Source: Paenibacillus sp. 1_12 | Lineage (GTDB): Bacteria > Bacillota > Bacilli > Paenibacillales > NBRC-103111 | Direction: 5' to 3' | Assembly (NCBI RefSeq): GCF_900114475.1 | Contig: NZ_FOTE01000020.1 | Location: 1 to 64,000 of the forward strand | Length of the DNA stretch: 64,000 bases | In this document: one piece after another, positions 48,015 to 57,589 of the stretch | Layout: each line of letters starts with the position of its first letter | How positions within the stretch are numbered: position 1 is the stretch's first letter | The notes under the pieces: model-generated | Database searches by the model: none | What the model was told of the DNA's origin: nothing | What the model saw: only the letters and a program-made list of their open reading frames with translations | Position numbers and translations under genes: made by a program

Positions 48015-50012
48015 ATGCGTCCCCGAGCTACTAAAAGACAGAAAAAAACAAAATCCGAGCAAAGTAGGAATTGGAGCATATTTTGGACCTTAGCTACTTG
48101 TTTAGTAATACCTTTATTATTGGTACTAAGCGTGGAATTTATCCAACGCGGGAACTTCAATGAAACGTGGATTTGGTTCGTTCAGAATCCCAAATTGGTA
48201 GCGATGAACGCTATATTAGACTTACTTGTTTTATTAATTATTTATGTATTGGCTGGAAATTTATTGATCTCAGTCTCACTGACTCTGCTATTGCTCTGTA
48301 CGATGTCATTTGTTAGCTTTTTCAAATTGAAATTGATTGGCGAACCCTTTTTTCCGTGGGATATTTTCCTTAATAAAGAAAGCATGAACATTTTACCGCT
48401 GGTAGCGAACAAATCGGCTTTGCTGCGCATAGGAACTATGCTGGGCGTGGTTCTGGTCTTATTTGCGCTGTCATTCAAGCTGCCAAAGCTGCGTATGCGG
48501 ATAGGAGGGACACGTATTGTCCTTGGCGTGCTGACCGTAGCTGCATTGTATTCTTTTGGCGTGAACGCCCCTTGGGCTAGCCGGATCATGGACCGGATGG
48601 GGGCCAACGAGATTGTATGGAACCAATCGGAGAACTACGGGAATAACGGGCTGGCGCTTGCTTTTACGATGAATGTGAAAAACGCCATTGTCCCCAAACC
48701 AGCGGGTTATGACGATCCGTCCATGGCGATTTTAGCTCAATCCTTGATGGATCAAAATGGTGGCGTACAAACAGCGTCAGCCAAAATGAATAAAGTCAAT
48801 GGGGTAAAACCGAATGTGATTTTTGTTATGAACGAAGCGTTCTGGGACCCAACGCTGCTTCCGGGCGTTGAATTCAGTCAAGACCCGCTGCCTACTGTTC
48901 ACCGCCTGCAGCAGGAATCGACTTCGGGATATCTGCTTTCACCCCAATTTGGAGGTGGAACGAGCAACGTCGAATATGAGGTATTAACCGGGCAATCGAT
49001 GAGTTTTCTCCCAGCAGGCTCCGTCCCATATCAGCAATATATATCCAAACCGTTACCAAGCCTTGCTGGATATTTTGAGGATCAAGGCTACAAAAGCAAG
49101 GCGATCCATTCCTACGAAGGTTGGTTTTGGAACCGCGAGAACGTCTATAAGCAAATGGGCTTTGAAAGCTTCATGAGTAAAGATCAGTTCCATAATCCAC
49201 AATACAAAGGTGATTTCATCTCTGATGAAGAGGTATCCAACAGCATCATTGAACAGGTCGACAGCACCGACCAACCGATGTTTATCTACGCGGTGACGAT
49301 GCAAAATCACGGTCCTTACGATGATAACCGCTATGGTACTAATGCGATTCAAGCCGAAGGCAATTTGACGCCGGATGCGAAGAATACACTGGAAACCTAT
49401 ACGCAGGGAGCATATGATGCGGATGCAAGCCTACAGAAGATGATCGATCATTTTACCGAAACAGGTGAACCTACGGTAATCGTATTTTACGGTGATCATC
49501 TACCTATGCTGGGCTATGACTACGATGTATATACGCAGACCGGTTTTATTCCAAGCAGCAAGTCGGAACAATGGTCACTGGAAGATCTGAAAAGGATGCA
49601 CAGTGTGCCGTTCGTAACATGGTCTAATATAGATTTGCCAATGGAACAAGTTCCTACTCTGAGTAATTCTTTTCTGGGTGCTTATATGTTGAATCACATG
49701 GGTATGGAGCTTCCTGCGACGCTTGCCTATAACGAAGAGCTATCTCGTAAGATGCCAGGTATGTTGCGAAATCTGGTAGTGGACGCAGATCAGAACTTGT
49801 ACAGTTCTGTACCCGATATTTTTAAAGATGATGTAAACAAATATCAACTTTTGCAGTATGACACCTTGTTCGGGAAACAGTATTTGGCGAAGAGTATAGA
49901 TTCGCGTTACCTTCAGCCAACTGTAATGCCAAATTATAATCAGGAATTTGCTGATCCGGCTCCTGAGGACGTAGATAATAGTTTGAGTGCTAGCGGGGAC
50001 GAAAGTCCATAG
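48015..50012 (+). CDS. LTA synthase family phosphatidylglycerol transferase
   Basis: A 665-residue membrane protein. Five membrane segments (about 20-190) precede an extracellular sulfatase-like domain. Conserved LtaS residues are visible: Glu in VMNEAFWD (about 280), the nucleophile Thr in FGGGTSNVEYEVLTGQ (about 326), and YGDHLPML with Asp-His (about 495). It should polymerise glycerol phosphate on lipoteichoic acid or a related polymer. ATG 48015 follows AGGAG by 10 bases; an upstream ATG at 47949 has no site. A strong terminator follows. Confidence 0.93.
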   Translation: MRPRATKRQKKTKSEQSRNWSIFWTLATCLVIPLLLVLSVEFIQRGNFNETWIWFVQNPKLVAMNAILDLLVLLIIYVLAGNLLISVSLTLLLLCTMSFVSFFKLKLIGEPFFPWDIFLNKESMNILPLVANKSALLRIGTMLGVVLVLFALSFKLPKLRMRIGGTRIVLGVLTVAALYSFGVNAPWASRIMDRMGANEIVWNQSENYGNNGLALAFTMNVKNAIVPKPAGYDDPSMAILAQSLMDQNGGVQTASAKMNKVNGVKPNVIFVMNEAFWDPTLLPGVEFSQDPLPTVHRLQQESTSGYLLSPQFGGGTSNVEYEVLTGQSMSFLPAGSVPYQQYISKPLPSLAGYFEDQGYKSKAIHSYEGWFWNRENVYKQMGFESFMSKDQFHNPQYKGDFISDEEVSNSIIEQVDSTDQPMFIYAVTMQNHGPYDDNRYGTNAIQAEGNLTPDAKNTLETYTQGAYDADASLQKMIDHFTETGEPTVIVFYGDHLPMLGYDYDVYTQTGFIPSSKSEQWSLEDLKRMHSVPFVTWSNIDLPMEQVPTLSNSFLGAYMLNHMGMELPATLAYNEELSRKMPGMLRNLVVDADQNLYSSVPDIFKDDVNKYQLLQYDTLFGKQYLAKSIDSRYLQPTVMPNYNQEFADPAPEDVDNSLSASGDESP

Positions 50013-50038
50013 CGCTTAGGTGCCATTCACATAAGTCT

Positions 50039-50073
50039 AAAAAAACGTGAGCGACGGCCGCTCACGTTTTTTA
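50039..50073. terminator. Bidirectional terminator after the LTA synthase-like gene
   Basis: AAAAACGTGAGCG pairs with CGCTCACGTTTTT around ACGGC, with T runs on both strands. Confidence 0.9.
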
Positions 50074-50246
50074 ATGTCTACTAGTTTACTAAATCCTATG
50101 CGATTAGTGTGATATAAACATTAAATAATATCATAGGATTTCTGATAAATCAAGAAAACTATTGATTTCTGCTGCTGGATATAGTATCTTACAGAAGTGC
50201 CTAATAATTGGTAACTATTATTCATAGATGGAGGGAGGCAGCTAAC

Positions 50247-50462
50247 ATGGAAAAAATGTGTATGGATATGATGATGGGTATGTGCATGGAAGACATGATG
50301 TGCAAAATGAAATCCATGAAAATGATGATGGACAAGATGACTGAGATGAACATGATGCAGGATATGGATATGAGTATGATGATGTCCAAAATGCAAGAGT
50401 GTGATGAAATGATGACTATGATGATGAACATGATGCGTGAAATGAAACAAACTTCGATGTAA
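50247..50462 (+). CDS. Methionine-only hydrophobic small protein (34 of 71 residues Met)
   Basis: A 71-residue protein with no family I recognise. Only eleven amino acids occur: Met (34), Glu, Asp, Lys, Arg, Cys (4), Ser, Thr, Asn, Gln and Gly. There is no Ala, Val, Leu, Ile, Phe, Tyr, Trp, His or Pro. Met clusters such as MMM recur near 8, 17, 26, 36, 45, 55 and 63, about every nine residues, separated by charged residues, which fits one amphipathic helix. Cys lie at 5, 13, 19 and 52. GGAGGGAGG lies 8 bases before ATG 50247, which argues for a real gene. Net charge is about -4. Possible roles are Cu(I) binding or oxidant scavenging; both are guesses. Confidence 0.8.
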   Translation: MEKMCMDMMMGMCMEDMMCKMKSMKMMMDKMTEMNMMQDMDMSMMMSKMQECDEMMTMMMNMMREMKQTSM

Positions 50463-50473
50463 ATCATGGAAGC

Positions 50474-50497
50474 ATATTCATCAGCCAATGAATATGT
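50474..50497 (+). terminator. Hairpin after the Met-rich gene
   Basis: CATATTCAT pairs perfectly with ATGAATATG around CAGCCA, 11 bases after the stop. It lacks a T run and may be a weak terminator. Confidence 0.4.
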
Positions 50498-50633
50498 TAG
50501 ATTTAGAGCAGAGCAGGTAACTGCATGCTATTGAGTTCCGCCGGCTTTGCAGATCACTGCTAGCCCTTCGTTCCATCCCACTGGCAGAGCGGTCGTCTGC
50601 ATGCCACTATATTTTACTCGCTTATCAATCCGA

Positions 50634-50975
50634 TTAACTTCTTCTGATTTTTCTTGAAAGTTCGATCCGCTGAGTTTTTAACTCCCACACTTGTTGTCTT
50701 AAATCCTCTACTTGCTTAACATCCTGACTTTTGCGTAACTCTTCATATATTTGCAGCATATTTCGGTTCACCGTGTCGAACATTTTCCAAAGATCCTGTT
50801 TGAGCTTTTCCTGCATCTCAAGTACATGGTTTTGGATGATAGACTCTTTATTGCTTAATGCTTCTGTTATTTGCTGCTGCCATTCTGTATCACCAATATA
50901 TTTGGCGTAATTGTAGAGATCCAGATAATCATCTACCCACGCTTGGGTTAATTTTGTTGTTAGTGGGGTCGTCAT
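50634..50975 (-). CDS. Coiled-coil protein of unknown function
   Basis: A 113-residue helical protein. The N-terminal part (about 1-45) has aromatic DDYLDLYNYAKYIGDTEWQ, then a long helix to the end, with heptad-like LRKSQDVKQVEDLRQQVWELKTQRIELSRKI. No signal or membrane segment. ATG 50975 follows GGAGTG by 9 bases. It is between the Met-rich gene and the stalk-domain gene, on the opposite strand, with its own promoter region of about 160 bases. Not recognised. Confidence 0.6.
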   Translation of the reverse strand: MTTPLTTKLTQAWVDDYLDLYNYAKYIGDTEWQQQITEALSNKESIIQNHVLEMQEKLKQDLWKMFDTVNRNMLQIYEELRKSQDVKQVEDLRQQVWELKTQRIELSRKIRRS

Positions 50976-51142
50976 GAGGATCAACACTCCATTCGGAATC
51001 TTTAATGTTCTTATACCGAGTATTATACTAGGAATTATAAGAATTGCAAGTGTTGTTTTTCTGCTTTCGAACTGAAAACTTATTTGGCTGCATGGCGTCT
51101 ATTGGTTACAAACATTTCCATTTTAATTAGGAGGTATTGGGT

Positions 51143-51775
51143 TTGAAAACATTTCTTTTTGGTTTGGCGTGTGGGATCCTTGTAACTGCTTCGACTGCTG
51201 CTTACGCTTCGGACACGATCCAGGCTTACTTGTTCCCCGTCGGTTTTGAAGTGAATGGACAGGATAAGAAATTAGACAACGAATACACGGTGTTGAATTA
51301 CAACGGGCATGCTTATGTGCCTATTCGTTTTGTTGCAGAAAATCTTGGAATGGGTGTCAGGTACATAAACAGTATAGAAATAGGCAAAGTCATTTCAATA
51401 ATGAATAAACCCATAGATGAAGATCCTATCATGAAAAAAGTGTGGGAAATCCAATATCGCTTAAACTTAGGAAATGATCAACAATATGTGCGAAAACTTC
51501 TGGGCCAAGCGGCGGTTGAGAAAACCAATGACCATAATCAACAAGCTGCTTGGCGGTATGATATTTACCCGTCACCCAGATATCAGTATAAAGGGCTAAC
51601 GATAGATATAACCGGGTTGGAGCAGGGTAAAATAGGTGCCCAGCTTATAGTCAATTGGACTGATGATAGTAAGGTAGATGCAATCGAACTATGGTACAAT
51701 CACATCAAATCAGGAAAAATAGTCACGCATTATGTATACCCTGATGGTACAACCGGAGGGGCTACTTTTGAATGA
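51143..51775 (+). CDS. Secreted stalk domain protein (copper amine oxidase N-terminal type)
   Basis: A 210-residue protein with a signal sequence (to about ATASA-type site near residue 22) and a short stalk domain of Paenibacillus type: YLFPVGFEVNGQ, YNGHAYVPIRFVAENLGMGV (about 28-80). The C-terminal 120 residues are not recognised. AGGAGG lies 8 bases before TTG 51143. The stalk domain occurs in many cell-surface proteins of this group and often serves as a wall or partner contact. Confidence 0.8.
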   Translation: MKTFLFGLACGILVTASTAAYASDTIQAYLFPVGFEVNGQDKKLDNEYTVLNYNGHAYVPIRFVAENLGMGVRYINSIEIGKVISIMNKPIDEDPIMKKVWEIQYRLNLGNDQQYVRKLLGQAAVEKTNDHNQQAAWRYDIYPSPRYQYKGLTIDITGLEQGKIGAQLIVNWTDDSKVDAIELWYNHIKSGKIVTHYVYPDGTTGGATFE

Positions 51776-51810
51776 GCACTCTAGAAGAAAAGAAAGGCCA
51801 TTTCACATCA

Positions 51811-51855
51811 AATAACGCCACGTTCTGCTCTAGAAGAGCAAGCGTGGCGTTATTG
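51811..51855. terminator. Bidirectional hairpin between the stalk gene and the MFS gene
   Basis: AATAACGCCACG pairs with CGTGGCGTTATT around a GCTCTAGAAGAGC apex. The tails are only moderately T-rich. Confidence 0.7.
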
Positions 51856-51882
51856 GTCTATTGCTATAGTGAGAAGGCTCGG

Positions 51883-53085
51883 TTATCTGAAATTGTCTGC
51901 GGTTGAAGGGGTCGCTGTGGCTTGAATGGGCTTCAATCTCGTCATAACTACAATAAGCAGTACCATCAAAGCCGATAGTCCAACCAGAAAATAGAGAGTG
52001 AAGGCGATGGAGGTTTGCTCCATAAACCTTCCTGTTAGCCAGGACATGCATGCACCGCCAAGCCCGCTTGCGGCAATCAGCTTACTTGTAGTTTGCTCGG
52101 TGCGACCAGGAAACAGACTGTTGGAGAAGATGAGCGCAATCGCGAACAAACCGGACATTAAGAGACCCATTAATGTAATTATCGCGAAGGCAGCCCAGGC
52201 TGTTTTGACAAACAAGAAACAAGCCAGCACGATAAAGGTGCCGATAGTGCTCCATAGTAAATAACGCGTATAGCCGAATTTCTCAGCCAACAGCCCGCAC
52301 ACGAGTCTCCCTACAATCATGGCTCCCCAATAAAAGCTGACACTGAGAGCTGCGAAAGCGGCATCGATATGCATCGTTTCCAGTAAAATCGAGGGCAGGA
52401 AATTAACAAGACTCATCTCCAGTCCTACATATACGAAGAATAAGAGAATACAAGTGGAAACCATAGCAAAAGGTATAAATCCACGGTGATCCGGAATGGA
52501 TACAGTACGGTTTTCAGCACTCTTTTTGTGAGCCAAAAGATGTCCATGTTTGGAGGTAAAACGCGACCAGGCCCACGCCAGAAGCAGCGCGAATAAGCAG
52601 GTTGCGTAGAAGCTCATTTTCCAATAGCCTGATGCAATGAGGATACTGATCAGAATCGGCATGGATAATGCCCCAACCCCGTAAAATACCTCCAAACGGC
52701 TCATAGCTACCGCAGTCCGATCCTTTATCGAGTCAATGATCATTGCACCAATGGTGGATTCAATAATACCCGAGCCGAACCCGACCATAGGAATAAAGCA
52801 CAAAACAACCGTCCATGGAGGAAGAATCGCTATAACCATAAACCCGACAAATATAAACCATAGCGTAAAAGAAAGCATACGAAGCCGTCCGAATTTTCTG
52901 GACCACAGAGGCTGAGTCAGCACACCTAACAGAAATCCGCAAAACTGTACAAATATAAGATTTCCACCATCCGCATAATTGCGTCCATAGTGGGAAAGCA
53001 GTTCAGGTAAAAGTGCGGCAATCACGACAGAAGTAATTCCAATAAGTAAATAGAAGCAGCAGCAAACCCAGATTAATCGATTCAT
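51883..53085 (-). CDS. MFS transporter
   Basis: A 400-residue protein with about twelve membrane segments in two halves; GFGSGIIESTIGAMI and the loop after TM2 (RKFGRLRML) are family features. It resembles the fucose permease or YfkF-like branch, but the substrate cannot be named. It starts inside the end of the HAD phosphatase gene (ATGA overlap at 53082-53085), so it is the third gene of a DeoR-HAD-MFS operon, perhaps for import or export of a sugar. Confidence 0.85.
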   Translation of the reverse strand: MNRLIWVCCCFYLLIGITSVVIAALLPELLSHYGRNYADGGNLIFVQFCGFLLGVLTQPLWSRKFGRLRMLSFTLWFIFVGFMVIAILPPWTVVLCFIPMVGFGSGIIESTIGAMIIDSIKDRTAVAMSRLEVFYGVGALSMPILISILIASGYWKMSFYATCLFALLLAWAWSRFTSKHGHLLAHKKSAENRTVSIPDHRGFIPFAMVSTCILLFFVYVGLEMSLVNFLPSILLETMHIDAAFAALSVSFYWGAMIVGRLVCGLLAEKFGYTRYLLWSTIGTFIVLACFLFVKTAWAAFAIITLMGLLMSGLFAIALIFSNSLFPGRTEQTTSKLIAASGLGGACMSWLTGRFMEQTSIAFTLYFLVGLSALMVLLIVVMTRLKPIQATATPSTADNFR

Positions 53086-53900
53086 GTCAGCTTTGCCCTC
53101 GTATCCGAATTGTCAGCATTTGTTTGAAGCGCCCACGAAACAGCCTCCGCTACACTATCTACCACATAGGCTGCCCGAGCTTGAACATCAGGATGACTGG
53201 TACTCATTGCAAAGCTATTGGGGATTGCACCGAACATCGAGATGTCGTTAAAAGAATCGCCTATACAGATCGCTTCATCCGCGCGTATGCCGGAGTACGA
53301 CAAAAGCGCCTGCAAGCCTGCACCTTTGGAAACATGGCGTGGCATAACGTCCATACAGTTCACATCGGAAATATAAGCATCAATCTTGTCACCAAGAGTG
53401 GATAACAATTCCTGTTGAAGCGCCAGCAGCTGCTCCATCTCACCCAGATACGATATCTTGCAGCACAACAGCTCACTGCCCAACGCCTCAATGGCATGGG
53501 GCATGACGCGCAGTGGAGCTAACAAATTGGCTTCAATAGCCGCGTACCCTTCATTCATAACTGTCGTGACATAATAGTCCGGACCGTTCAGCAACGTGTA
53601 AATGGGTGTTCCCTCAGCAGCCTGTGCGAGTTGTCTGATTAATGAGGTTTCAAAGATGTCTTGGAGGATTAGCTCTTGATCCTTGGTATGCACAAATGCA
53701 CCATTTTGAGAGACTGAGTGTGCGGATATCCCAAGTTTATTGCTGACATGGATAATTTCAGGGTGCATCCGTCCCGATGCAAAGGTCACTGTAATTCCAC
53801 TAGCTAAGGCATTGTGAATGGCAGTTTGATCCTCTGGTTTAATATGACGGCTATTATGCAATAGTGTTCCATCTAAATCACTGACTATTAATTTGATCAT
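53082..53900 (-). CDS. Cof-type HAD phosphatase
   Basis: A 272-residue Cof-family HAD hydrolase. Motif I is VSDLDGTLLHNSRHI (Asp near residue 8), motif II VTFASGRM, motif III with Lys, and CIGDSFNDISMF is motif IV (about 220). It probably dephosphorylates a sugar phosphate or nucleotide. ATG 53900 overlaps the DeoR stop (ATGA at 53897-53900), and its end overlaps the MFS start, so all three are coupled. Confidence 0.9.
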   Translation of the reverse strand: MIKLIVSDLDGTLLHNSRHIKPEDQTAIHNALASGITVTFASGRMHPEIIHVSNKLGISAHSVSQNGAFVHTKDQELILQDIFETSLIRQLAQAAEGTPIYTLLNGPDYYVTTVMNEGYAAIEANLLAPLRVMPHAIEALGSELLCCKISYLGEMEQLLALQQELLSTLGDKIDAYISDVNCMDVMPRHVSKGAGLQALLSYSGIRADEAICIGDSFNDISMFGAIPNSFAMSTSHPDVQARAAYVVDSVAEAVSWALQTNADNSDTRAKLT

Positions 53901-54676
53901 GCTTCTGTATCTCCTTTGGCTATCATGATGTCGACCTGGTGCTTAAGCAGCGTTTCTTTCATCGCATCATCGGGCTCACGATCGGTGATGAGAATATCGA
54001 TGCGATCGAGTCCCGAGATTCGGTGAAAATGCTTTTTGCCAAACTTGGTATGGTCGGCGAGCAGAATAACTTGATCGCAGCGACGCATCATTTCCTTGGT
54101 AATGTAGCCTTCTTCTTCATAAGGATCTGTAATGCCATCTTCAGTAATCGCACAGGTTCCTAGCAGCAGCTTATGGACATGATAATCACTGAGATTGCTG
54201 AGCGCTCTGGCGCCATAAATGAAACGATGTTCCGGATGCAAAATACCGCCGAGCAGATGCACAGAGATCCGATCCTTTTGATTAAGAATGCTGGCGATGT
54301 CGATCGAGTTCGTGACAACGACATGATCCTGCGTGCGGATTTGTTCAGCGGCGATTTGGACGGTTGTAGAAGCGTCAAGCAGTAAATAATCACCATCATG
54401 CAGCAGTGAGGCAGCAAGAAGACCGATGGCTCTTTTGGAATGCGTAGTCGCTTGATCGTGAAGTCGTTCATTGTAATTGGCAATGGTACGGGAAATTGTA
54501 GGCAAAATGGCACCGCCGCGTGTACGTAGAATATGCCCCTGCTCCTCCAGCTTAATAATATCTCTACGAGCGGTGTCGCGCGAAATATCGAATAGCTCGC
54601 ATATATTTTCAATGCTGACCCGATGATGGATTTGTAAAAATTCCATGATCCCGATCAACCGTTCTTCCTGATACAT
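53897..54676 (-). CDS. DeoR-family transcriptional regulator
   Basis: A 259-residue regulator. The N-terminal helix-turn-helix (ERLIGIMEFLQIHHRVS, then FDISRDTARRDIIKLEEQG) is followed by the sugar phosphate-sensing DeoRC domain, with LLLDASTTVQIAAEQI and LLADHTKFGKKHFHRI. ATG 54676 has AAGGAGG 7 bases upstream; the longer in-frame start is ignored. It is the first gene of the operon and probably controls it in response to a sugar phosphate handled by the HAD enzyme. Confidence 0.92.
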   Translation of the reverse strand: MYQEERLIGIMEFLQIHHRVSIENICELFDISRDTARRDIIKLEEQGHILRTRGGAILPTISRTIANYNERLHDQATTHSKRAIGLLAASLLHDGDYLLLDASTTVQIAAEQIRTQDHVVVTNSIDIASILNQKDRISVHLLGGILHPEHRFIYGARALSNLSDYHVHKLLLGTCAITEDGITDPYEEEGYITKEMMRRCDQVILLADHTKFGKKHFHRISGLDRIDILITDREPDDAMKETLLKHQVDIMIAKGDTEA

Positions 54677-54927
54677 GGTGCAGCCTCCTTTTTCTATGGG
54701 ATGGAATGTTGTCAGCAGCGGCAATGATATTCTAAAATGATTATAAGTATATGTGCATATTAAAGCAATATATTTTAAGTGAATATAAGTTTTTGTGTGC
54801 AAATATAAGTTTTTACAAAAAAGTTACATTTGTTTATGAGCTCCATGTGGTATGATTAAAATTGATTTTTGTAAACATATTTCAGCAATAGGTCCGTGTA
54901 AAAAACGGATCGGAGGGAAGGCATATT

Positions 54928-56022
54928 TTGACTGTGAAAAAATCAAAGCTAGTTGAACTGGATATCGTAAGAGCTTTTGCCATATTGGCTGTTCTCGTTA
55001 TTCATGGGTCATCGGAAGCAACCGTTGAAATACCTATAGGCTCGACATCTCAAGCATTGTATTTGGGAATCAACAAGTTCAGTAACTTTGCCGTTCCTTT
55101 ATTTATATTTTTAAGCGGATTGGTATTGTTTTACCGGTATATCGATGATTGGAGCGGAAAGCAGGCTGTCACCTTCTATGTGAAAAGGGTGAAACAAATC
55201 CTGGTTCCTTACTTGTTGTGGTGCGTGTTTTATTATGTATATAATCAATGGATTTACGATCCTGATAACCTTCATTGGGATTGGCAGGAGCTTCTGGGTA
55301 TGCTGCCTTGGTCCGATGCGTCGTATCATCTTTATTTTATGGTTATCATCGTACAGTTCTATCTGGTATTTCCGTTATTGATCTGGCTGAGCAGACTCTG
55401 GAAGGGCTTTATGAACAGTCTGGTTGTGATTGGGATTGCGGTACAAGCTGTGTCCTATTGTTATGAGCATTGGGTTGCCCCTTTTGAGCACTCAGCGTCA
55501 CTCTGTATTACATATTTCAGCTTGTTCACTTTAGGCGGTTACATAGGTGTACATTATCAAACCTTTATTACTTGGATACAGAAGCACATTGGCTGGGTAT
55601 TGCCGCTGAGTGTGATGCTCGGACTCAGTTTTATGGGGCTGTTCCTGATTGAACAATCAAGTGAAATACGCTTCAAAGGCATTTGGTATACGGTTATTTT
55701 TAACGTGTATCCGATGTTTGCAGCGATGAGCTTTATCTGGATCGGTCGTAAGATTTTGCAGCATGCTCCGATGCTCTCCAAGGTCTTGATTTCACTGGGC
55801 TCTGTTTCATTTGGCATTTATCTGATGCATCCAGCGCTGCTCAGCTATTGGCGCACACACGTACAAAATGTGACTGGAAATATAATGCAGTATCACGCCT
55901 ATACGATTTCTGCATTTTTAATAAGCTTGTTCATCCCTTGGCTGCTAGTCTACTTGTATGGGCAGATCGCCAGAAGGCTGAAATTACGCAGCAAAACACA
56001 GCCGCAAAGAGGCGCTGCATAA
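54928..56022 (+). CDS. Acyltransferase family 3 membrane protein
   Basis: A 364-residue protein with about ten membrane segments. LDIVRAFAILAVLVIHGSSE near the start, with the conserved His, and the loop FFRYIDDW-like region are hallmarks of acyltransferase family 3. It may acetylate a cell-wall or surface polymer. TTG 54928 has GGAGGG upstream, with GGAAGG closer; GTG 54934 is a second choice. It is a single gene, divergent from the DeoR operon. Confidence 0.9.
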   Translation: MTVKKSKLVELDIVRAFAILAVLVIHGSSEATVEIPIGSTSQALYLGINKFSNFAVPLFIFLSGLVLFYRYIDDWSGKQAVTFYVKRVKQILVPYLLWCVFYYVYNQWIYDPDNLHWDWQELLGMLPWSDASYHLYFMVIIVQFYLVFPLLIWLSRLWKGFMNSLVVIGIAVQAVSYCYEHWVAPFEHSASLCITYFSLFTLGGYIGVHYQTFITWIQKHIGWVLPLSVMLGLSFMGLFLIEQSSEIRFKGIWYTVIFNVYPMFAAMSFIWIGRKILQHAPMLSKVLISLGSVSFGIYLMHPALLSYWRTHVQNVTGNIMQYHAYTISAFLISLFIPWLLVYLYGQIARRLKLRSKTQPQRGAA

Positions 56023-56104
56023 ACTTGAATGCTAAGTCAGCTTGACCGGACCGTCTGTATAGTAAGCAGGCAGAAGATGAATATAGCTCTATCCCAATAA
56101 GCTT

Positions 56105-56147
56105 AGGCCCGCTATGCTGCTGATCTGTTCAGCGATAGCGGGCCTTT
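56105..56147 (+). terminator. Terminator after the acyltransferase gene
   Basis: AGGCCCGCTAT pairs with ATAGCGGGCCT, extended inward by CTG/CAG with one bulge, followed by TTTG. Confidence 0.75.
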
Positions 56148-56276
56148 GATTGTAATGGATAGGCGAGAATTGCTGGCTCCCTGAGCCCAGTGTTAGTGCA
56201 GTTCGTCTCCTCATAGTCAGTATCAATACCAGCTACAACCTGATACAACCAATCCCCGATTGCTCTGCAGGTGATA

Positions 56277-57548
56277 TTATCTGGTTTTGCCCTTGGTGGA
56301 TTGATTGCGGCTTCTGGCTTTGGATGCAGCAAAACGCATATTGAGTTCACCAGCGCCTTGAGCTCGAACAGACTGCTTGAGGGAGTAGGCATTACGTTGT
56401 AACAAACGTTTTATTTGAGAGGGTGTTAGACGAGAATTCTGCTGAAGGAGAAGCGCGGCGGAGCCAGCTGTAATAGGAGAGGAGAAGCTGGTGCCCGACA
56501 AACGGAAATACCGTTTGCCTACCCTATTGCCGGGAAGCGTCCGGTCCAACTCGGAGCTGTCTGCGCGCAGGGAAATTATATTAGTACCGGGAGCGACCAG
56601 ATCCGGTTTGACTCCTCCGCCTTTGGCAGGTCCACGGCTGGAAAAATCGGCAATTTGATCATCGGATTCGCGTATCGTGTTCCGATCATTCGTAGCTCCC
56701 ACCGTAATAGCCAAAGGAGTGATACCCGGGGAATCAATGGAGCCCTTGGCTGGCCCATCATTGCCTGCCGACACCGTAACGACTAGTCCAGACCGAACCG
56801 CTTTGCTTACAGCCTGACATAAGGGATCATTGCTGTAGTTCTCGAGTGCTTGCTTGCCCAGAGATAAATTGAGTATTCGAATGCCCAACCGTTTCCGGTT
56901 TTTGACACACCATTCTATTCCTTTGATTATGGTTGAATCATAGCCGCTACCCTGCTGATCCAATACCTTGACCCCGACAATTCGGGCACCTGGTGCTGTT
57001 CCCCGGTATTTTCCTTTACTGGAATAGCCATTACCCGCGACGTCACCCGATACATGTGTCCCGTGACCGTTGTCATCGTAAGGTTTGGTTCGGTTATTTA
57101 CGAAATCTTTGAATGCGATAATCCGATTGTTTGGCTTGGTCAGATCCGGATGGGGGGCTACACCGGTATCAAGCACAGCTACGGTCACTCCGCGTCCGTT
57201 GGTGCCTCTCGAACGGACTGATGCCGCGCCTACAGCAGGTGTCGCCACATTCAGATTGATTCGGTTTTTGCGGTCAAGCATAATCTTGGCTACGCTTCGA
57301 TGGGAGCAGATAGTCTTAAGACAAGCAGGAGATACATGTGCCGCCCATGAGCCGATAAGCTGAAGATGAGCTTTTTCCTTAAAATGATGGTTTCCTTGAT
57401 CCAGCTTTCGTTTCAAAGACGAGGCATGCCGTTTACTGGCAGCGCCCGTGAAGCGGACAATGACGCGTACTGTGCGCTGCTTAGCGGAGCTCCTACAGCG
57501 GCAGGCAGCACGGTGCAATGATGCGCTTACCTTGTGGTGTTTTTTCAA
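56277..57548 (-). CDS. AprX-like subtilase (S8 peptidase)
   Basis: A 423-residue serine protease. The catalytic triad is Asp127 in VLDTGV, His162 in NGHGTHVSG and Ser354 in SGTSFSSPI, with the oxyanion Asn263 in SAGNDGP. An N-terminal propeptide-like region (about 25-95) precedes it. There is no signal peptide; the first 60 residues are strongly basic. The C-terminus is also basic. B. subtilis AprX is a similar enzyme without a signal peptide. TTG 57548 follows AGGTG by 7 bases. Confidence 0.93.
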   Translation of the reverse strand: MKKHHKVSASLHRAACRCRSSAKQRTVRVIVRFTGAASKRHASSLKRKLDQGNHHFKEKAHLQLIGSWAAHVSPACLKTICSHRSVAKIMLDRKNRINLNVATPAVGAASVRSRGTNGRGVTVAVLDTGVAPHPDLTKPNNRIIAFKDFVNNRTKPYDDNGHGTHVSGDVAGNGYSSKGKYRGTAPGARIVGVKVLDQQGSGYDSTIIKGIEWCVKNRKRLGIRILNLSLGKQALENYSNDPLCQAVSKAVRSGLVVTVSAGNDGPAKGSIDSPGITPLAITVGATNDRNTIRESDDQIADFSSRGPAKGGGVKPDLVAPGTNIISLRADSSELDRTLPGNRVGKRYFRLSGTSFSSPITAGSAALLLQQNSRLTPSQIKRLLQRNAYSLKQSVRAQGAGELNMRFAASKARSRNQSTKGKTR

Positions 57549-57589
57549 TAAGGTTCACCTTCTTTACAGTTTGTGAAGAAAACTGACTT

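Noticed and set aside
50121-50450. His-rich open frame antisense to the Met-rich gene
   Set aside because: It is the reverse complement of ATG runs (CAT codons). It has no ribosome site and would start at TTG, while the plus strand has a strong one.
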